Assembly (NCBI GenBank): GCA_026418155.1
Contig: JAOABV010000010.1
Span: forward strand, 1-44,235
Origin: a candidate division WOR-3 bacterium
GTDB taxonomy: Bacteria; Hydrothermota; Tepidihabitantia; Tepidihabitantales; CAIPLT01
Reading direction: 5' to 3'
Length of the DNA stretch: 44,235 nucleotides
Part shown: positions 27,153 through 35,937 of the stretch, piece after piece
Layout of the letters: each line of letters opens with the position of its first letter
How positions within the stretch are numbered: the stretch's first letter is position 1
Notes under the pieces: model-generated
Told to the model about the DNA's origin: nothing
What the model saw: the letters and a program-made list of their open reading frames with translations, nothing else
Databases searched by the model: none
Position numbers and translations under genes: made by a program

Positions 27153-27362
27153 GCATTTTTTGAAGAGAACAATGTAAAAGTCGATTTTGCCACTAGACCA
27201 CGGAAACCACAAATTTTTTTACTTATTGAACTCAGACCTGACATTTTTGATGGTGTTTCAGTATTGCAGTCTCAGAGTTATTTTGACCTGAAACGAAAAA
27301 TATCGTAAATGTTGAAGTGTTGACTGGATTTTTGCATAAACATTTATAAGTTAAATTTAGAT

Positions 27363-28367
27363 CTATTTATATTTTTTGAGTTGGTTTTGACAGAAAAGCC
27401 AGGCATCCTGAATAATTGTTTTCAAATCCGATTTTTCCGGCTTAAATCTTAGTTCCTTCTTTATCTTCTCAACATCAGCAATTAATATGGGACAATCACC
27501 AACTCGTCTTTTACCAATTTTATAATTAATCTTTTGACCGATTACCTGTTGCGCCATTTGTAATACTTCAAGATTAGAATAACCAATTCCTGTTCCAACA
27601 TTATAGACTGCAAATCCGCGCGCCATATTATCCATTGCTAAGATATGTGCTTTTGCGACATCATAAACATGAATATAATCGCGGATACAAGTGCCGTCAG
27701 GTGTCGGATAATCATTGCCATTAATAATAATCTTTGTCTGTTTCAGGGCTGTTTTTAACAATAGTGGAATCAGATGCGTTTCCGGCCTGTGGTCTTCACC
27801 CCAAATACCATCTTCTGTAATATATGCACCAGCCGCATTAAAAAATCTTAAAACAATACAATCTATTATTCTGGAATTAGTGTATTCTTTTAAGAACAGT
27901 TCAAAGATTTTTTTACTCTGGCCGTATGGATTCAAAGGATTTGATGGAGTCTCTTCATTTATGGGAATCGCTTTCGGCGCACCGTATACTGCGGCTGAAG
28001 AAGAAAAGACAAATCTTCGGCAACTACCCGTCGCCACCATTTCTTGTAACAAATTCATTCCGGCCACAACGTTATTCTTAAAATACTTCTCTGGATTTTT
28101 TATTGAATCCGCAATTGAAATCAAAGAGGCAAAATGCATTACGCAATCAAACTTATATTTAGTAAAGACTTTCCGTAATAAGTTAATATCTCCAACATCG
28201 CCTTTAATAAATTTAGCCCCTTGAGGAATTGCAGTTATTTTACCTGACGACAAATTATCAATAACAACAACTCGATAGTTATTTTCTAATAACAATTTAC
28301 TTGTGACTGAGCCAATATATCCGGCACCACCAGTCACAAGTACAAGTTTACAGTGCTTTTGCTTCAT
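27363..28367 (-). CDS. galE: UDP-glucose 4-epimerase
   Basis: 334 aa from ATG 28367. It interconverts UDP-glucose and UDP-galactose with bound NAD. The Rossmann G-G-A-G-Y-I-G is at 13-19, I-D-N-L-S-S-G follows, and the active Tyr-x3-Lys is N-P-Y-G-Q-S-K. S-S-S-A-A-V-Y-G and R-F-F-N-A-A-G-A are typical. An upstream ATG at 28403 adds 12 residues, but it lies in the predicted promoter, so the shorter start is chosen. It may supply galactose for surface polysaccharide with the sugar transferase at 22 kb. Confidence 0.93.
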   Translation of the reverse strand: MKQKHCKLVLVTGGAGYIGSVTSKLLLENNYRVVVIDNLSSGKITAIPQGAKFIKGDVGDINLLRKVFTKYKFDCVMHFASLISIADSIKNPEKYFKNNVVAGMNLLQEMVATGSCRRFVFSSSAAVYGAPKAIPINEETPSNPLNPYGQSKKIFELFLKEYTNSRIIDCIVLRFFNAAGAYITEDGIWGEDHRPETHLIPLLLKTALKQTKIIINGNDYPTPDGTCIRDYIHVYDVAKAHILAMDNMARGFAVYNVGTGIGYSNLEVLQMAQQVIGQKINYKIGKRRVGDCPILIADVEKIKKELRFKPEKSDLKTIIQDAWLFCQNQLKKYK

Positions 28368-28399
28368 ATTTATTAAAAAAATAATACTATAACTATAAT

Positions 28400-28427
28400 A
28401 CATTACTCAAAAATCTGTAATCGTCAA
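28400..28427 (-). promoter_or_regulatory. Possible galE promoter
   Basis: On the minus strand: TTGACG (28422-28427), 16-bp spacer, TAATGT (28400-28405). A TATTAT at 28395-28400 is an alternative -10. Both leave the ATG at 28367 downstream and would place 28403 at or before the transcript start. Confidence 0.45.
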
Positions 28428-28755
28428 TATCTCAAAATAAGTTGATTGAAATTTAAGAGGAGTCATCAAGTTATTAAACTATAAGGTATGGCAATCGACT
28501 TGATGGTTTAATAGATACAGTTGTTGATTATTTATACTTAGTAACAGCCATCCCAAAATTTAATTATATCTTTCTTGGAAACATATATTTTTATTATATT
28601 ATTAAATTACAATATGCTTGTTTTTTACTGAGTTTGAAGAAAATAATTAGGTCTAAAATAATTTTTCTTGGGAGATTTTAGACTGCTGTCTAAATTAATT
28701 AGAAGGTACAAAAAACCGACCATAATCGACTTAATATTTTGATATAAAGAAATTG

Positions 28756-28783
28756 TTGACCATTTGGATAAAAGACTTATAAT
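28756..28783 (+). promoter_or_regulatory. rarA promoter, leaderless
   Basis: TTGACC (28756-28761), 16-bp spacer, perfect TATAAT (28778-28783). The A of the start codon (28790) is the seventh base after the -10, exactly where transcription usually begins. There is no Shine-Dalgarno. Confidence 0.8.
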
Positions 28784-28789
28784 TGTCTT

Positions 28790-30076
28790 ATGAATAAATC
28801 CAATAGTCTGCACTCTGATAAATCAAATATTCCTCTTGCAGAAAGATTAAGACCTAAAGAATTAAGTGAAATTATTGGACAAGAGCATCTATTAGAACAA
28901 AATCGACCGCTTCGTAAAATCATTGAAAAGGGTGAATTACACTCAATGATATTTTGGGGACCACCGGGGTCAGGCAAGACGACTTTAGCCCGAATTATTG
29001 CTCATTATACTAAAGCCCATTTTATTGAATTTAGTGCGGTGACTTCGGGCATTGCAGATATTCGGCGAGTGATAAAAGAAGCCGAATACCAAAAGCAGAT
29101 GTTTAATAAACCGACAATTCTTTTTGTGGATGAAATCCATCGCTTCAATAAAGCCCAACAGGATGCGTTTTTGCCTCATGTCGAATCTGGAAAGATAATT
29201 CTCATTGGAGCAACCACAGAAAATCCTTCATTTGAAGTCATCAGTCCTTTACTTTCCCGATGCCGAGTTTATATTTTACATCAATTGTCTCCAGATAATC
29301 TTAAAACAATTCTGAAGCGTGCGATAAATCATCCCGATGGATTAAAAGAATATAATCCGATTGTTTCGGACGTGATTTTAGATTATATTGTTAATCTGGC
29401 TCAGGGTGATGCTCGAGTTGCTTTAATGATATTGGATATTGCAGTTCAATCGACTGAACCTAATGAGAAAAATCAAAGAATTATTACCCAAGAGACAATT
29501 GAGCAGGTGGCTTCAAGAAAGATTCTATTATATGATAAGAGTGGCGAAGAACACTATAATCTAATTTCAGCACTTCATAAATCATTAAGAGATTCTGACC
29601 CAGATGCCTCATTATATTGGCTGGCGAGGATGCTCGAAGCCGGTGAAGACCCATTGTATATTGCCCGTAGGTTAGTCCGTTTTGCGACTGAAGATATTGG
29701 AGATGCCAATAATCTGGCATTAGTAATTGCCAATGCGGCAAAAGATGCGGTAGATTTTATTGGTCGTCCTGAAGGTGATTTAGCATTAGCACAAGCTGTA
29801 GTCTTTTTAGCCTTAGCACCAAAGAGTAATGCAATTTATAAAGCGTACGAATTAGCCAAAAAAGATGCCTTAGAAAGTCTTACGGAACCAGTGCCTTTAC
29901 ATTTAAGAAATCCCGTAACACCATTAATGCAGCAGCTTGGATATGGTAAAGGTTACAAATACGCTCATAATTATCCTGAAGCACAAGTTGACCAAGAACA
30001 TTTTCCATCATCATTAAAAGGAAGAAAATATTATTATCCACCCAAAAGCCCAAAGATAAGTAATAACAAAGATTAA
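28790..30076 (+). CDS. rarA: Replication-associated recombination ATPase RarA (MgsA)
   Basis: 428 aa. AAA+ clamp-loader-like ATPase acting at stalled replication forks. Walker A is G-P-P-G-S-G-K-T-T (57-65) and Walker B is F-V-D-E-I-H (111-116). R-F-N-K-A-Q-Q-D-A-F-L-P, G-A-T-T-E-N-P-S-F and sensor L-L-S-R-C follow. The C-terminal half has the MgsA tetramerisation region (S-D-P-D-A-S-L-Y-W-L-A-R-M and G-R-P-E-G). Full length. The permease gene follows after 35 bases. Confidence 0.95.
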   Translation: MNKSNSLHSDKSNIPLAERLRPKELSEIIGQEHLLEQNRPLRKIIEKGELHSMIFWGPPGSGKTTLARIIAHYTKAHFIEFSAVTSGIADIRRVIKEAEYQKQMFNKPTILFVDEIHRFNKAQQDAFLPHVESGKIILIGATTENPSFEVISPLLSRCRVYILHQLSPDNLKTILKRAINHPDGLKEYNPIVSDVILDYIVNLAQGDARVALMILDIAVQSTEPNEKNQRIITQETIEQVASRKILLYDKSGEEHYNLISALHKSLRDSDPDASLYWLARMLEAGEDPLYIARRLVRFATEDIGDANNLALVIANAAKDAVDFIGRPEGDLALAQAVVFLALAPKSNAIYKAYELAKKDALESLTEPVPLHLRNPVTPLMQQLGYGKGYKYAHNYPEAQVDQEHFPSSLKGRKYYYPPKSPKISNNKD

Positions 30077-30111
30077 AAAATGCTCGCTTTTATTTATTAG
30101 AATAGACACAG

Positions 30112-31011
30112 ATGATATTATTACTGCAGAACTTTTATCATTATCTGATTGAGATTCTCCCGGCATTAGCAATCGGATTTCTATTATCAGGAATAATCCA
30201 TGAATTTATTCCGACGAAGATTATTGAAAAATATTTATCGGGTAAAGGGCTTAAACCAATTCTCTTATTGACTCTGATTGGCACGGTCTTACCGATTTGT
30301 TGTTGGGGCACTTTACCAATGGCTATTACTTTTCATAAAAAGGGTATAAAATTAGGACCAATCTTTGCCTTTTTAGTGGCAACACCTGCCACTTCGGTCA
30401 GTGCATTCTTAGTAACATTACAAGTATTGGGTCTAAAATTTGCTATCTTTATATTTGTCGCAGTTATCATTATCGGACTTGTGCTCGGTATTATCGGCAA
30501 TCATATCCAATACACACCAAAAGGAAACAAAGACCAAATAATCTGTTCGCGCTGTAATTTAGAAGAAAGAGAATGCAACTGCCATAAGAAAATCGCAAAC
30601 CGAATAAAATCAATTCTGACATTTGCATTTGTGCAAATGCCTAGGGAAATTGGGCCTTTGACTTTACTGGGTATTTTTCTGGCAGCGATGGTAGTTACGA
30701 TTACGCCGATTGGAGTATTTATAAAAAATTTTCTAACTGGTAGTATTGCTTATCCATTAGCATTAATATTTGGTATCCTAATGTATTTCTGTTCAACTTC
30801 AAGCCCGCCTTTGGTCGATGCTTTAATTAGACAGGGTATGAACCCCGGTGCCGGAATGGTTTTGCTTTTAATTGGACCGGTTACTTCTTACGGAACACTG
30901 TTAGTATTCGGTAAAGAATTTGGCTTTAGAGTCGTGATTATATATTTAATAGTTTTAAGTATTTTATCCTTGGGTTTGGGATATTTGTTTAGTTTTTTAA
31001 TAAATCAATAG
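30112..31011 (+). CDS. SO_0444/ArsP-type efflux permease (PF03773-like)
   Basis: 299 aa. Eight or so hydrophobic segments in two bundles. Signature bits: G-T-V-L-P-I-C-C-W-G-T-L-P in the first half and C-S-T-S-S-P-P-L-V-D-A-L in the second, typical of the DUF318 permeases that export metals or arsenicals. The cytosolic linker has C-S-R-C (about 144-147) and C-N-C-H, a likely metal-sensing or metal-delivery site. The substrate is not determined. It ends 42 bases before a strong terminator. Confidence 0.82.
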   Translation: MILLLQNFYHYLIEILPALAIGFLLSGIIHEFIPTKIIEKYLSGKGLKPILLLTLIGTVLPICCWGTLPMAITFHKKGIKLGPIFAFLVATPATSVSAFLVTLQVLGLKFAIFIFVAVIIIGLVLGIIGNHIQYTPKGNKDQIICSRCNLEERECNCHKKIANRIKSILTFAFVQMPREIGPLTLLGIFLAAMVVTITPIGVFIKNFLTGSIAYPLALIFGILMYFCSTSSPPLVDALIRQGMNPGAGMVLLLIGPVTSYGTLLVFGKEFGFRVVIIYLIVLSILSLGLGYLFSFLINQ

Positions 31012-31053
31012 TTTCAACCTGTAATTAATTTTAGTTCTTGAGAAAATGTATTA

Positions 31054-31096
31054 AACGGGCTTTACCAAGAATCAAAGTAAAGCCCGTTGGTTTTTT
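31054..31096 (+). terminator. Rho-independent terminator after the permease gene
   Basis: Perfect 12-bp stem AACGGGCTTTAC (31054-31065) / GTAAAGCCCGTT (31077-31088) with an 11-base loop, followed by GGTTTTTT. It closes the rarA-permease unit just before the convergent gene. Confidence 0.92.
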
Positions 31097-31117
31097 GCAG
31101 ACTTGGAATAAAAGCTT

Positions 31118-31681
31118 TTATTTATTTATTTTAATTCTTGTTCCGAGATGCAACTTTGCTAAACCTAACATTTCAATGGTAGAATGCCCCCAACAATCGA
31201 TACCGCGTTCGGCTTTAGTAGTTTTATCCCATAATTGAATTTCCAGATATGGTCGTAGTTTATCATTTATTTGGTATGCTAAACCAAAACCTGCCCGATA
31301 ATTATACCATTTCTGCCAACGCATTTTGCGATAATATAAGCCAAAAGTCAAGTAAGGATAGAATCTTTTTAAGGGAAAAGCATAAGATATATCAGCGCCA
31401 ATTTGCGGAAAGATTAGAAAGTCAGTTCCTCCTGCATATAAAAATCGTAATTCAGAAATACCGGTCCGAATTGTTAGATTTTTGTAAGGTGTTATGTGAA
31501 AATCTAAGGCGAAGCAAGTATAAGGTGTTTGAAGTGTATCCGTTAGCCAGGTATCAGGCGGAACATATAATCCCTCAAGTTCTTCAGTTATATTAGTCGA
31601 AATCCGCAGACCCATGTCGGTAGCGGATGTACCAAAACAGACGGCACATATAATTAAAGCGGTGGTTGTTTTGTATAACAT
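31118..31681 (-). CDS. Small outer-membrane beta-barrel-like protein
   Basis: 187 aa. The signal peptide is about 1-20 (L-Y-K-T-T-T-A-L-I-I-C-A-V-C-F-G). The mature part alternates aromatic and polar residues in short strands with turns (F-Y-P-Y-L-T-F-G-L-Y-Y-R, R-A-G-F-G-L-A-Y-Q-I) and ends in a strand, as in 8-stranded outer-membrane barrels. AAGGAGG precedes the start on the minus strand. No named family recognised. Confidence 0.7.
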   Translation of the reverse strand: MLYKTTTALIICAVCFGTSATDMGLRISTNITEELEGLYVPPDTWLTDTLQTPYTCFALDFHITPYKNLTIRTGISELRFLYAGGTDFLIFPQIGADISYAFPLKRFYPYLTFGLYYRKMRWQKWYNYRAGFGLAYQINDKLRPYLEIQLWDKTTKAERGIDCWGHSTIEMLGLAKLHLGTRIKINK

Positions 31682-32122
31682 AATGCCTCCTTATATATAA
31701 AGTTCGGAGCATTTTTATACAAAACAATTACTTACCGACCGCTACATCATCTCCTATACATTATAAATTTAAAATATTTTAAGTAAAATACGAAACAAGT
31801 CAATACCAAATGTAATCGAGCAAATATCTTGGGAATTGCGGAAGCGGATAAGGCCGATGTGCAGTTTTGCTAATTATGCGAGTTGTGCTCGAACAGTATA
31901 TGCGGTTTTTAACAAATATAACCAACAACGAGAGGCAAAGCCTTTATGGAAGAAAAAAGAATTTACACAAAATTCTTGACGCTATCTTTACTGTTATGCT
32001 TATAACATCACATTCATTTTAAGAAAAATACATTGCGAAATGATCTTAGAAAACCCTTTGGCAATATACTAAATATTAATATCTTGCATAATAAGAGAAG
32101 TCTTTATCTTTAACCGAAAATC
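31682..32122. other. Gene-free tract with inverted-repeat copy B
   Basis: Upstream part serves the barrel gene (minus). The rest holds the 41-bp repeat copy at 31944-31984 and a 19-codon frame (31946-32005, +) reading MEEKRIYTKFLTLSLLLCL and then stop, which looks like an isolated signal-peptide start. Confidence 0.5.
31944..31984 (+). repeat. 41-bp dispersed inverted repeat, copy B
   Basis: Exact reverse complement of 4662-4702. Downstream TTGACG and TTATAA (18-bp spacer, 31976-32005) could form a promoter, but no gene follows on this strand. Confidence 0.85.
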
Positions 32123-33478
32123 TTATCTTGACCTTAAAAATCTAATGGTATTTAAGATAAACTCTTTACCATAATTTAATCTTCTTAAAGCATAGTCGGT
32201 CATAATACCTAAGGCATAACTGGGTGAAGTTGCCTTAGCTTCTTTAACTTGTTTCAATAATAATAACGCGATAAATCGTGATATTCCAGCAAAGATAAAG
32301 AACAACTGGTAATTAACTATATTTAGGCCTAAGACTTCAAGATTAAAATCTTTTAAGAGGTTTGCCAGATAACCCCCTAATAGCGATGATACAAATCCAC
32401 TGATACCAGTAACCGCAGCAAAGATGGCAAAATAACTTTCTTTAAGTTCTTCGTTATCAGAAAGTGAGAAAAGAATATTAAAGACACTCAGATTTACTCC
32501 TGACCAGAAAATGCCGGTGAGAAATGCATCAATCCAAACCGGTAAAAGAAAATTGGCGGTGGGGAAAATCCAGAGCAAAGGCAGAAAGGCAATAGAGAAA
32601 AAATTAATAAATAGAATTGGTTTTGATTGAAAGCGGTCAATTGCTTTTCCCCATAATGGTTGAAAGATAAATGTCACAATACCTGCAATAATAGAGTAAA
32701 TTGCAACAGTAGAATATTGCATTCTAAGATTTTGGAGCATAAAGACTAAATAAAAGGGACTGGCAATACTTGAGGTGATATACCAAAATCCAACAAAACG
32801 TAAAAATTTACGAAAATTTGTGTCTTTGAACGGAGCGGAAATAATTGCCCGCAAATTAGTTGGTTGCCTGACCATACTAATCTCTGGTTGTTGAGACAAA
32901 AGAATCGTACCTACTAATGCACAAAGGCTGGCGATTAAGAAAATTATGCCAAAGCCAAAGTTATGTTGGTTCGTTGCCTTAAAATAGTCTAGGAGTTTAG
33001 CTCCGCTAAAAGATACCGCCATACCAATTAAGCCCATTGCAGTGTTACGAATACCGAAGAACCGGCCGCGCATCTCTTTGGGCACTAAATCACTCATCCA
33101 CGAGAGCCAGGCATTATCAGCTATCATCAATAATGCATTAAAAACTCCAATAATGACTAAAAGATGCGACAACCGAGGCGTAACATTAAATAACAAGAGT
33201 ACAGCCAAAATAAAAAATAGGGCACGGCCAATACCTGAAGTAACAACTGTAAGCGGTTTTCTGCGACTTAACCGATTTACTAAAAAAGCCGAAACAAATC
33301 CAAAACTAGTTAGAAGCGCAGGGATTGCTGCTAAAAGTCCAATGTGAAAAGCCGAGGCTTTCAAATATAAAGCAAAACCAGTTAAAAACATACCTCCGGT
33401 CAGAGTTATATGAATATTAGTAAAAAGTCCTTGCAGAATAGAGATGCGAAGTGCTTTTTTAATAACTGTATCTTGCAT
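32123..33478 (-). CDS. MFS transporter
   Basis: 451 aa with about 12 hydrophobic segments. The cytosolic loop between helices 2 and 3 has N-R-L-S-R-R-K-P-L, and D-L-V-P-K-E-M-R-G-R-F-F-G is a variant often seen in MFS proteins of uncultured bacteria. The second half repeats the fold (G-K-A-I-D-R-F-Q-S-K-P). Substrate unknown. A promoter lies 9 bases before the ATG. Confidence 0.85.
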   Translation of the reverse strand: MQDTVIKKALRISILQGLFTNIHITLTGGMFLTGFALYLKASAFHIGLLAAIPALLTSFGFVSAFLVNRLSRRKPLTVVTSGIGRALFFILAVLLLFNVTPRLSHLLVIIGVFNALLMIADNAWLSWMSDLVPKEMRGRFFGIRNTAMGLIGMAVSFSGAKLLDYFKATNQHNFGFGIIFLIASLCALVGTILLSQQPEISMVRQPTNLRAIISAPFKDTNFRKFLRFVGFWYITSSIASPFYLVFMLQNLRMQYSTVAIYSIIAGIVTFIFQPLWGKAIDRFQSKPILFINFFSIAFLPLLWIFPTANFLLPVWIDAFLTGIFWSGVNLSVFNILFSLSDNEELKESYFAIFAAVTGISGFVSSLLGGYLANLLKDFNLEVLGLNIVNYQLFFIFAGISRFIALLLLKQVKEAKATSPSYALGIMTDYALRRLNYGKEFILNTIRFLRSR

Positions 33479-33487
33479 AAAGAGTTA

Positions 33488-33516
33488 ATATTACAAAACC
33501 TGTTCTCAAAAGTCAA
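33488..33516 (-). promoter_or_regulatory. Promoter of the MFS gene, near-leaderless
   Basis: Minus strand TTGACT (33511-33516), 17-bp spacer, TAATAT (33488-33493). ATG follows after 9 bases with no Shine-Dalgarno. Confidence 0.6.
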
Positions 33517-33831
33517 TTATAATTATTAAGAAAAACTGTCTTCTATAATTTTGAAATATTTATGCCATGGTTTTATCCTCAAAAAAACTAGCATGATACT
33601 AACAACAAAAAATAGATATATCTTTATTTCTTCATACTTTGACAATATAATATTGGAGTGGTTCAATTTTAACGGTTAATAGAATTAGTGTGGTTAGTAA
33701 AAAATTTGAAAGATTATTTTCAACCGTAAAACCAGGAAAATATGAAAATGAAAACAATAAGCCAAAAACAATGTCCTAAAAAGCAGATAGTTGCTTATAT
33801 ACATATACTAAGAACTTATAGACCAAGGAAA

Positions 33832-34500
33832 TCAACCTTGTTTATTTTTTGTAGGTTTCGTACTTTTTGCTCTAATAATTAAGTCATAGTCTTTTTGGGT
33901 CAATAGCATAAAATATTTGACAGCACTACGATTTTCTATTAAACTTTTGCCAAATATATTTCTGAGAGGCAATATCGACTGCTAAATATACCTAATATTT
34001 TCCTTCTTTACTTACTGAATGATAACCGCATTCGCAACCAAAGAGATATAGCATATGCCTCATTACCCAATTTCCTAAAAGATACTATATTTCCTAAAAG
34101 ATACTATAACCGATGTGTTTTAAGATGTCTTATTCGCCGAGGTTACTTTTGTGCTTTGACGCCCAGTTTTCAATATTCTCTTAACCTTCCTTCGCTATCT
34201 ATACCTCCGTAGAGGGAGTCATACCATCATTTTGTAAAGTTTTTTATTTTATTCTTTGTAATTCAAAGAGTTGAATGAAAATTTTATCTCTATTTTTGTT
34301 GAAATATACATATAACTTCGCTGAGAGGTAAAGTTAACATTATAGGAGCAGACTTTTGGAGTTTTGGGTTAAAAATAATAATGTCTTAATTCGGGGTAAC
34401 TTTGAATAAGGCGTCCTGTCCGCAGTTGGTCTTAGAGGTCTTTGAATGAATTAATGTTTTCCCCATCAGCACAGATATCTCTGTTATTCTCAATTTTTTT
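33832..34500 (-). pseudogene. Decayed coding relic, identity unknown
   Basis: On the minus strand, several coding-looking pieces are broken by stops and frameshifts. The upstream piece includes R-D-I-C-A-D-G-E-N-I-N-S-F. Next is Y-D-S-L-Y-G-G-I-D-S-E-G-R-L-R-E-Y-stop. Then come GNWVMRHMLYLFGCECGYHS followed by V-S-K-E-G-K-Y-stop, and V-Y-L-A-V-D-I-A-S-Q-K-Y-I-W. The last piece is A-V-K-Y-F-M-L-L-T-Q-K-D-Y-D-L and ends in Lys-rich K-N-K-Q-G-stop. The C-x-C-G-Y-H could be a metal site. A worn-out transposase or phage-type gene is possible; I cannot name it. Confidence 0.35.
34071..34108 (+). repeat. Perfect 19-bp tandem duplication
   Basis: 34071-34089 and 34090-34108 are identical. It shifts the frame of the relic gene on the other strand, so it probably arose after or during decay. 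Confidence 0.97.
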
Positions 34501-34881
34501 GCAAATTCAGAGGGACTTTTTCATAATTCTCATCTTAAGCTTAAGTCCAAATTGGGAAATCACAAAATGCACTGTATCGAGAAGATTAAATACAAAAACA
34601 ACTGCAAAATGAACAAATCATGCACTATTTTAACAAATGCTATCTAATAACTAATGACTCTCAGATAATTTTAAGAGTTTGACAATGTTTGTGAAAATTC
34701 TGGTAAATTTAGATAAGCATATTGGCTTCGTTAACATTTTTATAAATCTGCTAATTTTTTTTATTCAGATTCTATTACAAATTAGGTTTCGATTTTCTAA
34801 TCGATAATACTACTTTTTAATTGTTTCAACCAACACTAATTCAGGTAAGCCTTTAATCTTTTTTGTAGTTAAAAAAGTAGG

Positions 34882-35412
34882 TTATTCAAATCTTGCACTA
34901 TAAAGACAACCGCAATATTTTTGCCGATATAAATCCAGTTTTTTACTGAGTTGAAAGTCTTTTTCTTCTTGTTGGTAATTGGTTTCAATAAATGTAATGT
35001 GATATTTTTTGCCAATTTTTTTACCCAAAGAATTGATGATGGCAGCATTTTTATAAGGACTGGCGGTTAATGTAGTTGCATAATACCGAATTGATTCTTT
35101 TTGCGCATATTCTGCAGTTGCCTCAAGACGAATGCGAAAACAACGCCAACAGCGTGGACCTCCTTCTTGCCAATGTTCTAAACCCAAAATTGCAGAATGC
35201 CAGTTTAGATTATCGTTTGCCCCATAAATTAGTTTTACTTTACAATGGGTAAGTAATTTCTCAGTTGCAATTAGCCGTTGCTGATATTCAATGGGTGGTT
35301 CAATGTTAGGATTATAAAAATAACCAATGACTTCATAATTTTCTTGCAACCGCTTAATAATTTGACTAGCACAAATCCCACAACAGATATGAAGTAATAG
35401 TTTATCTTTCAT
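34882..35412 (-). CDS. queH: Epoxyqueuosine reductase QueH
   Basis: 176 aa. It reduces epoxyqueuosine to queuosine in tRNA, the last step of Q34 synthesis. It is the QueG replacement common in anaerobes and does not need cobalamin. Cys10-Cys11-x2-Cys14 after L-L-H-I, C88-x2-C91 in P-R-C-W-R-C-F-R, and the terminal Y-C167-G-C169 are the conserved Fe-S and metal ligands. Complete length. No other queuosine gene is in the window. Confidence 0.93.
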   Translation of the reverse strand: MKDKLLLHICCGICASQIIKRLQENYEVIGYFYNPNIEPPIEYQQRLIATEKLLTHCKVKLIYGANDNLNWHSAILGLEHWQEGGPRCWRCFRIRLEATAEYAQKESIRYYATTLTASPYKNAAIINSLGKKIGKKYHITFIETNYQQEEKDFQLSKKLDLYRQKYCGCLYSARFE

Positions 35413-35424
35413 TTATTTTGACCT

Positions 35425-35508
35425 ATGAGAAAACTTTTAATTCTTCAAAACATATTTTTATTTATCGTGCTGTTCGCTTCTTTTAATTCTTTGAAGTCTC
35501 AAGATTAG
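35425..35508 (+). pseudogene. Isolated signal-peptide ORF (27 aa)
   Basis: ATG 35425 opens a frame with a classic signal peptide (MRKLLILQN, then I-F-L-F-I-V-L-F-A-S-F) and stops at 35506-35508 just after S-Q-D, where a mature protein would begin. It is divergent from queH. It may be a secreted-protein gene truncated just past its signal peptide, or chance in AT-rich DNA. Confidence 0.35.
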
Positions 35509-35536
35509 GCGATTCTTAACTACCTTTAGATGGATT

Positions 35537-35836
35537 CTATTTTATCGTTTTTAATTCTTCTTTTTTCTGTTTAATTTTTTCCTCAGTCTTTTGGAGTCTG
35601 TTAATGATTTCTATCATCTTTTCACTAAGATTAAACATCTTCGTCGGGTCGTAATGTTTTTTATATTCAGTATATAATATCTCACCTAAATTTTGTAGTA
35701 ATCGGTCTTTTTCTCGCTCTAACGAGAAAATCTGGAGTTTGATTTTGCCTTTATAAGTTAAGTCTTCGGCTTCTTTGAGGGCTAATTTGGTCGTATCTTT
35801 TAACCAAGTTTTGACATCTTCCCAAATTATCGGCAT
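35537..35836 (-). CDS. Small coiled-coil protein
   Basis: 99 aa, AAGGAAG six bases before ATG. It starts M-P-I-I-W-E-D-V-K-T-W-L-K-D and then A-L-K-E-A-E-D-L, followed by a charged helical body with a heptad-like pattern (Leu/Ile with Lys and Glu) and a Lys-rich end. No membrane segment, no Cys, no known catalytic motif. It is probably a cytosolic helical hairpin. It follows the C25 gene on the same strand after about 100 bases, but function is unknown. Confidence 0.75.
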   Translation of the reverse strand: MPIIWEDVKTWLKDTTKLALKEAEDLTYKGKIKLQIFSLEREKDRLLQNLGEILYTEYKKHYDPTKMFNLSEKMIEIINRLQKTEEKIKQKKEELKTIK

Positions 35837-35937
35837 ATTTTACTTCCTTTCATAAAATTGTCTTCAGACTATTCATTCTTTTTATTATTTCTCTACCCAC
35901 AACTGTCTGACTTTTGTATTTTCAACTCAGATTCAAT

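Larger units (their letters stand above)
28368..28789. other. Divergent intergenic region between galE and rarA
   Basis: Carries the galE promoter (minus) and the rarA promoter (plus). CATCAAGT at 28464-28471 and ACTTGATG at 28498-28505 form an 8-bp inverted repeat that could be an operator or chance. No gene seen. Confidence 0.5.
33479..34881. other. 1.4-kb gene-poor tract
   Basis: No intact gene on either strand. It contains a probable decayed coding relic (minus, about 33832-34500) and a perfect 19-bp tandem duplication at 34071-34108. The outer parts are plain AT-rich DNA. Confidence 0.6.

Noticed and set aside
31876-32022. 48-codon frame starting MRVVLEQYMRF
   Set aside because: No ribosome site and it crosses the 41-bp repeat; composition gives no support.
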